A DNA stretch of 64,000 nucleotides from Cystobasidium ongulense (taxonomy: Eukaryota; Basidiomycota; Cystobasidiomycetes; Cystobasidiales; Cystobasidiaceae), in assembly GCA_022835595.1 (NCBI GenBank), contig BQUP01000003.1:192629-256628 (forward strand), in the 5' to 3' direction. Each line of letters starts with the position of its first letter. Position 1 is the first letter of the stretch. The notes beneath the pieces are model-generated. The model was given only the letters and a program-made list of their open reading frames with translations, had not been told where the DNA came from and did no database searches. The translations under genes and the position numbers were made by a program. This document shows, in pieces, positions 34,677 to 46,129 of this stretch.

Positions 34677-35151
34677 GTTTCAGATCGTTTCTTCGCTTTC
34701 TTTTATAACATTTTAAGATTAAACAGTCTATTCCTCCGATACACATATTATCCGACTCTACGACGTTCTAATAGGAAAACACGAACCTTTCGGGGCTCGT
34801 CCTCTTTCTTGTTGTATTCTATCAAGAATACCTTCAATTGTCATTCATACCAAAGACTTTACCCACAATGCATGTATCATAAACAAAGCAAAACACATAC
34901 AGTGTCCTTTACAAACATATGTTGAGTTCCTTCATTGAACCTCTCCCATGGCAGCAGGGCTTTGCTTGTTTGACCGACTGACTGCGGCTCGAATGCTCGT
35001 ACTGAGATTCTGGCCTTGTGTTGCGTGAACAACGACGTTTCTTGCTGCATTGAGCAGCTTTGTACATTTCAGCGCTAGCTCCTTCCCGTAATGATTAGCT
35101 GCCTATAGAAAATCTAAGAAGAGTCCGCACTATCGCAGGGACATGCAAGAA
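34677..35151. other. Intergenic between convergent 3' ends
   Basis: About 475 bp, AT-rich, holding the 3' ends of the CFEM gene and the RNase III-like gene. Nothing else recognised. Confidence 0.45.
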
Positions 35152-36881
35152 TTACTTCCGATTTGCAAGAGCTTTCTCTAGTACAGCTATACGATTTTCC
35201 AGGTCTCCTATCCTGAGCTGTTCCAAAGTAGTGTTCTTAACCTCACTGTCAAGCATCGTATGATGAACTTCTAGGGTAGCCAATCTTCCTTCTATAGCTT
35301 GACTTCTATCACTATATTGTGTAACTATCTTGTCGGAAGCTTTATCAGCTATCAACTTTGTTTTGCCCTGTACTATTTTTGCGATCTTCGTAGGTAATTC
35401 TGCCGATCCTTCGTTTAACATTTTGGAAAGTTCAGCAATGAGGACTTGGTTTGTTTGCTTTCTCTCCGTAGCCAGCTCGAGTCTTAGTTTACTGCGCATG
35501 ATTTCTTCCATTTGACTGGTTAGATCTTGCTTCACACGGTCGGCCTTTGAATTCACCAATGCCTCTATACGCTTGAAGACACCTTTCTCGAGATGCTGGG
35601 GATCTGTGAAAGGGGGGCTCGGAAGTTCTGTGTCAAATGGTGCATCGCCTTCTGACGAGTCCGTCTCCTTCGTTGTTGTTGTTGTCGGAGGAGCTGTGTC
35701 GGGAGGACTCGCGACTCGAGGCTTGCTTGCGAATGTAGTTATATCCTCTTTTAGGATTATCTCCATTGTTGGTTTTGGCAAATGTGCTCCAGTATGGTCG
35801 AAATAGCAGTCGGCTGTTCGCGCTTGTTAAATGGGGAAATTACAAAGTAGGGCCTTGAAAAAGGAGACTTACGCCGATTACAATCGTTGCCGTTACTACA
35901 AGGTACTTCCCAATCAGGGAGTGTCAGACCCTTATATTCTATTCTCCGGATTATTGCCGGTTTTTGCTTCTTCAGCAACTGTCCGACTGGAAAAGGTTCA
36001 TCAATACAGACTTCAGCTTACTGGATGTCCGGATACTTACTTGCGGACTTGAAACGGACCCAGGGACCTGGCCTTGAAAAGGTACCGTCTTCTTTGAGGT
36101 CCATTACTCGCCTTTCCTTGGGTATCGGTAGATTCAATGCTCTCGCTTGGCTATACAACTTCTTCAAAAAGATTGGACAGAGGAATTGATAGACAGTTTC
36201 CAAGCCTTGATCTAGGTAAAGTGCATAGATGTATGCTTCGAAGTTGTCTGCGAGACGGGATGCTGCTGAGCAGCTGTCACTTTGATCAAATTTAGGGGCA
36301 TGTACCAGGAACTGGCGGGCTAAAGGTTGTGTCATACGATACTCTTAGTATTCCACAATGCAAGGTGAAGAAGGCGGGTACCTACAAAGAACAGTCCAAT
36401 GCGTATTGCGAATGAGAGCACTGACAGGGTGATAGGAATGTCGATTTAGGAATCTCGCGGCTTGTTCGTAGTCTTCGGTATATTGAAGACACCAGTAAAT
36501 GGCAACTTCATCTGCTATGAGTCTTGTTAGATCGTCTCCCTTCTTCTCCAGAGCTGTATGGTAGTATGCCTGCGGTAACTGTTTCGACACAGATTGCCCG
36601 TTAGGTCTGCTGACTCTGAACACCTCATCTCGAAGCAGCTCGTTGTTTATGGGCAAGAGTTCACGAGGGTACGGCGCTTGTAGGTATTTCTCCAATCGTC
36701 GGAAAGGCTCGTCTATTTGTGACGGTGGTATGGACTCTGAAGGGTTTGGTATTCTCTGCAAAACGGGCCAAGTCGAAGTTGAATCTTTCGCATTGTCCCG
36801 CCGTCTCCTGGACGAACAGGTGCTGAAGTAGCCCAAGCTTGTTGTTGCTAGAATGAGAAGTTCTGCTGGACCTATGTTAAC
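35152..36881 (-). CDS. Diverged RNase III-like protein with C-terminal coiled coil
   Basis: A single spliced gene can be followed over 36386 upward, 36041-36319, 35873-35986 and 35152-35813. Its N-terminal part (AYYHTALEKKGDDLTRLIAD ... EVAIYWCLQY ... VSALIRN) and the clear RNase III-type block LADNFEAYIYALYLDQGLE suggest an RNase III fold. The second acidic pair (D-x-x-E in ADNFEA) is kept, but the first motif, normally ERLEFLGD, reads DLTRLIAD, so catalysis is doubtful. After the fold come a Cys/His-containing piece (VPCSNGNDCNRPDCYFDHTG), a Pro/Thr linker and about 120 residues of predicted coiled coil (TERKQTNQVLIAELSKML; LEQLRIGDLENRIAVLEKAL). No in-frame ATG exists in the first visible exon, so the true start lies upstream and is unresolved. 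RNase III identity is inference. Confidence 0.58.
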
Positions 36882-37567
36882 AGGTCAGTTTACATTGCCA
36901 TTAGCTTTCAGAACGCGGTGTGCAGTTTGGAGCTTCGGGCGCACCAGAGGGCCCGAATAGGGCGTATTTAGACCTTGATCTGCGTGCTATCGAGTTAGCC
37001 AGGCTACATGTTGATGCACGTTGCGCAACTGTGGTTCGGCCGTCGCATTATTGCCATGGTAAAAGAAGTCCAGCGATTTCAAGTAAGTTGCGAGAGCGTG
37101 ACGAGGTTCAGGCAGCAGAAGGGACAACAGGCTGGTCATCAGCAGCTGAGCACAATCATCATCGAGGCGACCACTCACCATGACGATGCATGACAGAGTG
37201 CCAGCAGCTGTGCTTTGTGCAAAGAGCTGGTGCTGCAACTGTCGCTTGCACAGAGTGATCGAGTTGAAGATGCCGAGTGGCGAAGTTCCACCATCCAGCG
37301 ACGAGACGGCTTGGTCTGCTGCTGCATGGTTTCGACCCAACAAACATACACATGGATTGTGCATGCTGGCAGAATCTGCACAATCGGCGGTGTCTGGCGG
37401 TGTTTGGTTGACCGCTTCGGCAACTTTTCCAATGCGATACGAGTCTGCCGACGATAAATGCGAATTTGCAGACATCAGGACGACATCAAAGAGGCTAAAC
37501 ATCCAGCTTGGACACCCTGATCTCTCTTTCTTTTACCTCAATCTATGTCCGTAGACTTACTCCCCGA
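36882..37567. promoter_or_regulatory. Upstream region of MFS copy 1, duplicated
   Basis: Contains the unresolved 5' end of the RNase III-like gene (-) and the promoter of MFS copy 1 (+). The words ATGCCGAGTGGC and CGAGTC..GCCGACG.AAATGCGA.TTTGCA recur upstream of MFS copy 2 (about 40308-40540). The tandem duplication therefore included promoter sequence. Confidence 0.55.
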
Positions 37568-40072
37568 ATGAGCGAGCCAAGCACTGTCCAGACTACCATT
37601 ATCGAAGCCCCAGATGCCGAGCCCGTGCCTACCAAAGCTTCTGCAGGTGATGATGAGCAGCATAGTGGGCGACAAAGTCCGGTTATGCATCGAGTAGGAG
37701 CAAAGACCAGGATGACTCATGAAGAGAAAGAAGCTGCGCGCACCGGGTGGAGATCTGAGGTTCAGGAAATCCCTAAGCAGGTCCGTTTTACTATTCGCCC
37801 TGAGGTACGAACGGTCAGGTGCATCATGCTGACAATTGATCTCACACATCTAGCGGTCCTTCTGGCTGGTTTATTTTGCTCTGATGTTATGCGTACGTGC
37901 ATTCGGTCGATGTTGTTGGCCTCGATCTGATCCGTTTCCATTCTTCCAGAGTTTCCTCGGTAGATTAATTCACATCAACGCTGACATCCCTTGAGATTGG
38001 CACTTTCGGTCGCTCATACTAAACTCTTTGTTCTTCAGGCGCACTGGATCAAACAATCGTTGCAATAGCCTTGCCTCGGCTCGTCGAAAAATTAGGTGGA
38101 GCAAATCTCTACAACTGGGTTGGCAGTTCATACCTGCTCATGTCTGCTTGTACGGCACCTTGTAAGCTTCAACGTCACACTTCCTATTACTCCAATTTTG
38201 ACTTTTTAATGCTTCCAGTGTACGGCAAGCTTGCAGATATCATCGGAAGAAAATCGTGTCTCATCGTTGCTATTGGCATTTTCCTCTTGGGTTCTGCATT
38301 GTATGATAAAAGCCCCTCGCTCTCAATCATGCACTCACGTTTCTATACAGATGCGGAGCAGCTCAAAACATGCTGTGGCTTGTTCTGTGTCGCGGATTGC
38401 AAGGGATTGGTGGCGGTGGTGTCATTCAGACTGGACAAATTATAATTGCAGATATCACCACCCTGTCCGAAAGAGGCAAGTACACCAGTGCCTACGGAGC
38501 CGTATAGGGTCTTGCCGCGGTGCTGGGCCCTCTTGTTGGAGGCGCCATCATCGATGTGAGCATTATGCACTTCCAACCTTCATTTTCGTCACTTCTTAAT
38601 AAGACCATTCTCCTCGTAGAACACGTCATGGCGGTGGATCTTTTTCATCAATCTCCCTCTAGGTGGTATTGCATCTCTCATCCTTCTCACCTGTTTAAGA
38701 GTACCCAGAAGCAGGCAAAAGACCTTCAGCCAACACGCCAAAGAATTCGATTATCTCGGCTTGATGCTAATCATGGGTGGGGTCGCTTCCTTCCTCATTG
38801 GTCTGAACAACGGAGAAGTCGAATGGAATCGAGTACAGACTATCGTACCTCTGGTCGTTGGCGTGGTAGCAATCATTACAGGCGCCGTTAACGAAGTATT
38901 CACCAAAGCGTCACCTGTTATTCCACCTCGGGTATTAAAGACAAGAACAGCAGGGGGAGTGTTCGGTAACGTCCTCGCACATGGGATCGTGCTATTTGCT
39001 GGGAACTATTACCTACCTGTATACTTTCAAATACTTGGAGACTCACCACTCGTAGCTGGTATGAAATGCCTGCCTTTCGCGCTGGGCTCAACAATTGGGT
39101 CCGTGGCTGGCGGAATAATTGTCGCCAAGGTATATCAGAACTATAGGGTGGTTATGATGGGTGCATCGGCAATCATGACAGCAAGTCTCTTTTCACCAAC
39201 ATTTTCCGCTGTGTTTGTAGCTAATTTCTCCATTCGGACGTATCTGCAGCTTGGATTCGGCCTTATGATCATGCTGGATGCGGACTCATCACTCGCGGTG
39301 CAAGAGATATGCATCCTAATTCCGGCATTTGGGTACTGATGGCTCTCCCTACGGAGTCGACTAAAGCCTCGACTGACAGTTTCGCCCACTTCTACCCCAG
39401 TATTGGTTTTCTTCACCCTGTGCCTTTGTTAGCTCTTCATAGTGCTGTTCCCCCCTCATCTATTGCAACGTAAGATCCGTATTAGCAAACTCGGACACGC
39501 GAGTATCCGTCTAATACCTTGAGACCCATTTCAGTGCGACCGCTACTTTCATTCTGGTTCGAACCCTATCCAGTTCCATCGGTGTAACAGTCGCTGGAAC
39601 AATCTTTGGCACCGAGATTCGACGACGATTGCCATTAGTCCAAGGTTTCGACGCAACACCGTTTATAGGCGGCAGAGGCGAATCTCCTTTAGCGCACGTG
39701 GCTGCTTTGAAGAATATTCAGCCTTCTGATGTTCGGCAAGCCGTTCTACATGCATATGGAGATGCCTTACGTGTGATCTGGATAGTAGCTACGCCCATCG
39801 CTGCGTTCGGCCTCGCTTGTTCGCTCATCATCAAAGTTTACAGCATGACAAGCAAAGAACACGCCAAACATGATCCTGAGAAGAACGCTCAGTCGCAGGA
39901 CGATACTGTGGCCCAGTCTGATTCGCAAGCTCCTTTAGAAAATGATGAGAATGGTATTGAGCGAAGCGACCAGAATGATCCTACAGCTGCCACTACACTA
40001 CCGGGCCTCATTGAAGATGAACCTTCCGGGAACGATGGCACGGGCAAGACTTCTCGACCTTGCGCTTCGTAG
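37568..40072 (+). pseudogene. DHA2-type MFS transporter, copy 1, with in-frame stop
   Basis: Close paralogue of the next gene: 14-helix drug:H+ antiporter family. Conserved N-terminal tail (KTRMTHEEKEAARTGWRSEV), ALDQTIVAIALPRLVE, motif A GKLADIIGRKSCLIVAI, motif C VLGPLLGGAIID-like block, and C-terminal VIWIVATPIAAFGLACSLII. Intron positions match copy 2, including a 10-nt exon at 37950-37959. A TAG stop at 38505-38507 replaces the Trp codon of copy 2 (GVGSVWG there) just before motif C; the rest of the frame stays open. One intron (39181-39249) has a GCAAGT donor; unspliced, it keeps the frame open. This looks like a young pseudogene, or a functional allele broken only in this strain or by a sequence error. 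Confidence 0.85.
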
Positions 40073-40618
40073 GCGAGCCGTCTACATACCAAAAGCTGTG
40101 AAACTTGTGGAGTCTTGCTTTCGCCTATCTGCTGTTATATACATCGATGTAGAACCTACTCTCAGATGTTTATCGTAGCAGTCGGCCCGCTCCCCTTTTC
40201 ACATAAACTGTAGCTTTCGAACGTCGTTGCAAAAGGGCCTGCCCTTCCGTGTTGACGTGAAAGATGCCATGCAAGTCGAACCCGTGTCTGCGTGAGGGTG
40301 ATCGGGATTGAAATGCCGAGTGGCAAGCAAACATGCAATGGACCGAAGCAGACCATACGAACGCGTTAGACTGCAGCGAGACTTGGTTGAGCTCCTTCTA
40401 GATGGTTCCAAGCAGACGAGCTTGCACAGATGACACTGGATTGGCTCTGTCCTGCGAGTTTCGGTGGTGGCCGATCGCGACGGCGCATTTCTGCAATAAT
40501 TCGAGTCGAGTCGGCCGACGGCAAATGCGATTTGCAATTAGAAAGCAGCAAGCATCCAGGCTGCAGAACTCTGCTTTGATCCGTCCGATTGCACACCTCG
40601 ACTTAACTCGCTGGCACC
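40073..40618. promoter_or_regulatory. Intergenic/promoter of MFS copy 2
   Basis: About 545 bp between the two tandem transporters, containing the copy 1 3' UTR and the copy 2 promoter. It shares several short blocks with the DNA upstream of copy 1. Confidence 0.5.
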
Positions 40619-43147
40619 ATGAGCGACACAAGCAGCGACCGAACTGCTGCAATCGCTGCCTCCGATGCCGAAAAGTCCGCACTTGCAAAAGCGCCTGCAG
40701 GTGGTGGGAATGACCATGGTGGGCACAATCAAGAACAAGAAGACTCGCCCACACCGCGAGGAGGAGCAAAGACCAAGATGACGCACGAAGAGAAAGAAGC
40801 TGCACGCACAGGATGGAGATCCGAGGTGCAGGAAATCCCCAAGCAGGTGCGTTTTCGATTCTTGCCTTTGAATATAATTAGCCATCTGCAAGGTCGTAAA
40901 ATGCTGATGCCTGTGTTCGCATATCCAGCGGTCCTTCTGGCTCGTTTACGGCGCGCTTTTATTATGTGTAAGTTCTTCTACCTGTCATAGCGGAATCTCA
41001 CGCTAATACGATGTTGTGGTTTCCAGGTTTTCCTCGGTAAATCACCTGACCTTCCCGACATGACTTGGAATCGGCAATCTTGATCGCTTGTACTCACGTC
41101 CTTGCTTTGCAGGCGCACTGGATCAGACAATCGTTGCAGTAGCCTTACCTCGCCTCGTTGAAGAAATAGGCGGAGCAAACCTTTACAACTGGGTTGGTAG
41201 TGCATACCTTCTCATGGCCGCTTGTTTAGCACCCTGTAAGATCTAATATTACACTGCTCATTTTAATCTGCCCTGATAAATTCATCTCCAGTATACGGCA
41301 AGCTTGCCGATGTTATTGGAAGGAAGTGGTGTCTTATGGTGGCCATCGGTATTTTTCTCTTCGGTTCGGCGATGTATGTGTCGATTTCTCTTGCTTTCAT
41401 TATGGCTCTCGTGCTGAACATGCAGTTCCTTTATTCAGGTGCGGCGCTGCTCAAAGTATGATGTGGCTCGTTCTATGTAGAGGATTGCAGGGTATCGGTG
41501 GTGGAGGTATTATTCAGCTCGTACAAATCACGATATCCGACATCACTACCCTGTCCGAAAGAGGCAAATTTACCGGAGGAGTTGGATCGGTTTGGGGTAT
41601 CGCTTCAGTGCTGGGCCCCCTCATCGGAGGCGCCATCGTCGATGTAAGCATTGCATCCTTCTGATCTTCATTTCCGTCGGCAACCGTATACTGACTTGTA
41701 GGTCTTCATAAAGAACACTTCTTGGCGATGGATTTTCCTAATCAACCTCCCTACAGGAGGTATCGCTGCCCTCATTCTCCTACTCTGCCTAAGAGTGCCT
41801 CGAAACAAGCAAAAATCCTTCGGTCAGCACGCCAAAGAGTTTGATTACCTAGGATTAATCCTCATTACGGGAGGTGTTGCTTCCCTCCTTGTCGGTCTGA
41901 ACAACGGAGAAGCCGAATGGAATCGAGTGCAAGCTATCGCGCCTTTGGTCGTCGGCATAGTAGCCATCATTGCAGGCGCCGTCAACGAAATATTCACCAA
42001 GTCATCACCTGTCATCCCACCTCGCCTGTTCAAGACGAGGACAACAGCAGGAGTATTGGGTGTCGTCTTCGCGCAGGGTATTGTATTCTTCGCGGGAGCT
42101 TTCTATCTACCTGTATACTTCCAAATCCTCGGGAATTCAGCACTCATGGCTGGTGTAAGAAACCTGCCTTTTGCGCTAGGCTCATCGCTCACGTCGATGG
42201 CTGGTGGAATAATCGTCGCGAAGGTATATAGAAACTACAAGGTGGTAATGATGATATCGTTGGCCCTTATGACTGTGAGTGATCGTGTCGCTAACCATGC
42301 TTACCAACTGCATTCACTGATTAAATTTGTTATAGCTCGGGTTCGGTCTCATGATTATGCTAGATGCAGATTCATCGGTGGCGGCGCAAGAGATACTTAT
42401 CTTGATACCAGCTTTGGGGTATGTATATTTTCACTGAGCAGGGCAATACCTAGACTGACGACTTCGATCCATTGCGCAGTCTTGGTGTTTTGTTTCCTGT
42501 TCCTTTACTAGCTCTTCAAAGCGCCATTCCTCCCTCTTCTATCGCTACGTAAGCTCCGCTCCACCATTCGACCTAACTTGTGTATTTAAGTAACATTCTT
42601 AATCAATACCAGTGCAACTGCTACCTTTGGTCTCGTTCGAACACTATCCGGGTCCATCGGCATCACCATAGGCGGAACGATCTTTGGGTCCGAAATTCGT
42701 CGGCGGCTACAATCAATTCAAGGCTTTGATGCAACGCAATTCGCAGGCGGAAGCGGAGAATCTGCATTAGCGCATGTGACTGCTTTGAAGGACATTCAAC
42801 CTCCTGAAGTCCGTCAAGCTGTTCTACGGGCGTATGGCGATTCATTGCGTGTGATCTGGATAGTGGCAACACCTATCGCTGCGTTCGGTCTCGCTTGCTC
42901 CCTCATCATCAAAGTCTACAGCATGACAAACAAAGAACACACAAAAAATGACCCTGAGAAGAACGCTCAGTCACAAGAAGGCACTGCCGCCCAGTCTGAG
43001 TCGCAAAGTACTCTGGAAAATGATCAAAACGCTGCAGAGCGGAGCGCCCAGAGTGATCCTGCCGCTACCACTACAGTACCAGAGATCATCGAGGAAGAAC
43101 CTTTCCAAAATGATGCCTCACACGAGGCTTCTCGACTTCGTGCTTGA
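40619..43147 (+). CDS. DHA2-type MFS multidrug transporter, copy 2
   Basis: Plasma-membrane 14-TM proton antiporter of the kind that exports drugs, toxins or secondary metabolites; substrate unknown. The cytosolic N-terminus ends EVQEIPKQ, then RSFWLVYGALLLC, a 10-nt exon (41027-41036) encoding VFLG with its neighbour, ALDQTIVAVALPRLVEEIGG, motif A YGKLADVIGRKWCLMVAI, WLVLCRGLQGIGGGGII, motif C SVLGPLIGGAIVD, WRWIFLINLPTGGIAALIL, and later ATATFGLVRTLSGSIGITIG. The C-terminal tail of about 70 residues is Gln/Glu/Ser-rich. All introns are GT-AG and the frame is intact. It is the functional member of the tandem pair. Confidence 0.93.
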
Positions 43148-44662
43148 GAGCGGAGTTCTACACGGACTAAAAGGTGTGAAGACACCGTGCTACATAGTTT
43201 GCTATATGTGATCCGTTAAGCAATGTATAATATACTATCTAAACATCGTTGTTGCACTTTTAGCATTGTAACGTAAAGCAAGCGCTTTGGCAAGCTTGTG
43301 CAACAAAAGCAAAATGCTTCCCCGTCAGAGTATCTTTTTCGATCCGAACAATGAATTGCAGCAGAAGTCAAGCGAACACTCGAGTATAAACTTGCACGAA
43401 TACAACAACGTTGGAATGATGAGGAGGATGTACGAAACTTTTAGTGCTTTTCTATAAAGCGTAAGGAGTAAGCCAGGCTTTTGCAAGCAAAAGCCCGCTG
43501 CGCAATTGAAAAGCGTGGAAGCATCTACGGGGTCTGACGTCCGCCTTCTCGAAAGAAGGATTTTTCTTCCACTGATAGACCTTCGCTTGTTAGGTGTTCA
43601 TTCCATGTAGAATTTCTCACGGAGGAGAGGAATGACCCTAGGCAAAAGCGCGTGGGATGGTATGCTGTATAGGAGGGGACAGGAATGGGCAAAGAGAAAA
43701 AGACTAGACAGTTGGGGTATGGGAACGCTGGTCAGGACAAGCGTGCATGACTGCGTTGGGAAATCGTCAGACTTACCTCAGTGAGGACAGGGCAGCGCGA
43801 AGTCTTGCTCAAGTTATACAACTTTGCAATGCCCGCTTTGGCAAGTTGCACGCCGAGCAGAGCGATTGCATGAGTCCAGCCGAAAATTTCAAGGCAGGCA
43901 GACATGGTAGCCAGTCCAGCAGGCTAGCCTACGTCTTGTGCTTCACCGAGGGAGCGGTGGTTATGATGTCCTCATGGACTAGCCATAGCTCTCGTTGTCA
44001 CATAAAACATTTGGAGAAGTAGTGAATGGTAGGAAGGAAACCTGTTGCAGGAAGAGCGAAAGTTGAAAAGGCCCAAATGCGTGCTTGATCGAGAATGCTG
44101 GTGAACAAGGCTTCGAGCGCAAGCCAGCTGTATTCCATCAGATTAGGCATCGTACTCAGCACGCGAAAGATAGTGTGTAGGCATGAATGCGCTGAACAGA
44201 TGCGTCAAGTCATGTTCCATTTCGCTATGCGATTGTGGCAATGTATATCTAGGAGAACAGGAGGTACCGAAGCATACTCTTACAGCAATTACGGAGCAAC
44301 AAGGCTGATGAAGTAACACGGAAGTCACACCCGCCCCAAAGATGTCCGCAGCTACCCAACGTTTCACGAAAGGAGATGCAAGTGTCCGATAGATTGTAAT
44401 GGCCTGACAGTATAAACAAAACTTCTCGCTACAAGTCCAACAAACGCAGAGGATTGGGGAAATCACAAAGAAAGGCTGGACAGAAAATAACCTACAGCAA
44501 CGACAGTAGTAATTTGTGTGTGGGGGATACGAGAAAGCTACAGATATGTCATTCGGAAATATTGGAAGTATGTTGAGGTTCGTACAGTAAACTGTGTTAT
44601 ACATTGCAGAGTACTCTTCCCAGTTTACGTAAGAGCACGAAGAAGTACGTTTGAAGGCTCTT
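43148..44662. other. 1.5 kb intergenic, no gene supported
   Basis: Between the 3' ends of MFS copy 2 and the Yippee gene. A 203-codon minus-strand open frame (44143-44754) crosses into the Yippee coding end in another frame. It has no recognisable similarity and is probably chance. No RNA gene seen. Confidence 0.4.
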
Positions 44663-45677
44663 CTATGAGTCTGCCAGTTCGGAATCTTCACTTCCTTCTG
44701 AATTCGTTGCCGAACGTATCGATACACTGGATCCAGGTCTAAACGACGGATCACTTGCGGCGAGGCGGGACCTGTTGCTAGGCGAGGTAGAATAGCTTGA
44801 GCTGATCAGATTGCTAGGCTCAGAAGTAGCTGTGAATGTTGAAGTGTCGACATTGATAAGTTGGGTTCTGGGACTTATGGTAGGTGAAAGGGAGCTGATG
44901 AGCTCTCCTCCCGCGGGCATGCTTCCAATCACACCACGCGGTGCTCGTGTAGCTCCTGGCGAGGCAGAGGAGTTCGTACCATTGCTTGTAGGTGATAGAG
45001 AACCGTCCAATAATGAGGGAGGCGCGGCTTCTACAAGTAAGGCCTTCTCCAGGATCGACTTGCCTTCCTTATACTTCTGAGATTGCTCATAAGCGCGCTC
45101 CTGTCAATAGTAAAGGCAGAGTGATACTAGTAGTTAGTAAGCGTAGTGAGAACAGCCATGCAGATCATAAGGGTATGGAAGTGGAAAGCATTGGCGTTCC
45201 AATGTTGGCCGACTTGGTGGCGAACATGGGGTGCTCTAGCGGCGTGAACGGCGCCTCTATCTCTGTAGATCTACAGCATAGCGGATCTTGCATGTCACTC
45301 ACGTATTTCCAACCCATGACCTGGCCGCACTTCTTGCAGCTAATGTCACGAACTCGGTGCAGGCCAGTTGTCATCTGACGATCTTCCGGATTGGCTTCGA
45401 CGACATTGAATACAGTATCGAATAGATAAGCTTGTCCATGTTGTCCGTTAAAGCGCTACAGTCAATTCGAAGAGAATCATTGACGTTCCGAGTCAGACAT
45501 GTCAGCGAGTCAAGTCTCTATGTGCGATCACCAGACAGGCTGCTGCCGGCCAAGCAACAGCGCTGGAGCAGCACTCACACGCGAGATCATAGACTCTATT
45601 GTAGCCATGTGCGTTCTGCACACGCTGCACGAGTACACTTTGCTCCCAGCAAGGTACTTTCGGTGACTGAAGCCCAT
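44663..45677 (-). CDS. Yippee-family zinc-binding protein (Moh1-like)
   Basis: Yippee/Moh1 family; small zinc-binding proteins, with human YPEL5 and yeast Moh1 associated with the GID/CTLH ubiquitin ligase. Exons 45579-45677, 45303-45455 and 44663-45100 give 229 aa. MGFSHRKYLAGSKVYSCSVC provides the first Cys pair. RFNGQHGQAYLFDTVFNVVE follows, then MTTGLHRVRDISCKKC and GWKYERAYEQSQKYKEGKSI. Both CxxC pairs (CSVC, CKKC) are intact. After the roughly 115-residue Yippee core comes an unusually long Ser-rich tail of about 110 residues (phosphorylation-like, ending GSEDSELADS), absent from most family members. Confidence 0.93.
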
Positions 45678-46129
45678 TGCAGCGGGGTCCGCGTGTGTAC
45701 TCCTTATCCGGCTGTGGTGTGCGGCGGGCGTCGGCTGCAGTCAAGCTTGAGCGAGACCTGCAGCAGAGTGCTAGCAGGTCTACACTGCCGTCGTATGGCT
45801 TGCTTGTGGTGCTGATTTGAGAGTCTGATGTGTCTGGTAGGTATTGGATGGCGCAAGAAGGTGAGCGACGAACAGTGTCGACGCGACGTACATTGACCTA
45901 CCCGCGGTAAGAGCCGAAAGCAAGAAAGACAGACGGCAAAGGCGGGAAGAAGTACATCAATCTGGTTACTTGATCTATGATGCCCAGGTCAGTAATGACT
46001 GGCAGTCGGATAAGTGAACTATTGTGGCGCAGCATGTGTTCCTATTGCTATAAAGACCGTAGTGCTGCTCGACATTTCTACATTGCATCTATGTACAGTC
46101 TGTCTATATCACCTCGCGGCTTGAAAGAT
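45678..46129. other. Short intergenic
   Basis: About 450 bp upstream of the Yippee gene and downstream of the FGGY kinase stop. No coding sequence recognised. Confidence 0.45.

Noticed and set aside
36987-37502. 171-codon minus-strand open frame upstream of the RNase III-like gene
   Set aside because: No splice link to the gene could be shown and it covers the duplicated MFS promoter; not reported as coding.
44143-44754. 203-codon minus-strand open frame beyond the Yippee gene
   Set aside because: No similarity, composition unlike neighbouring genes, and it overlaps the Yippee coding end in another frame.
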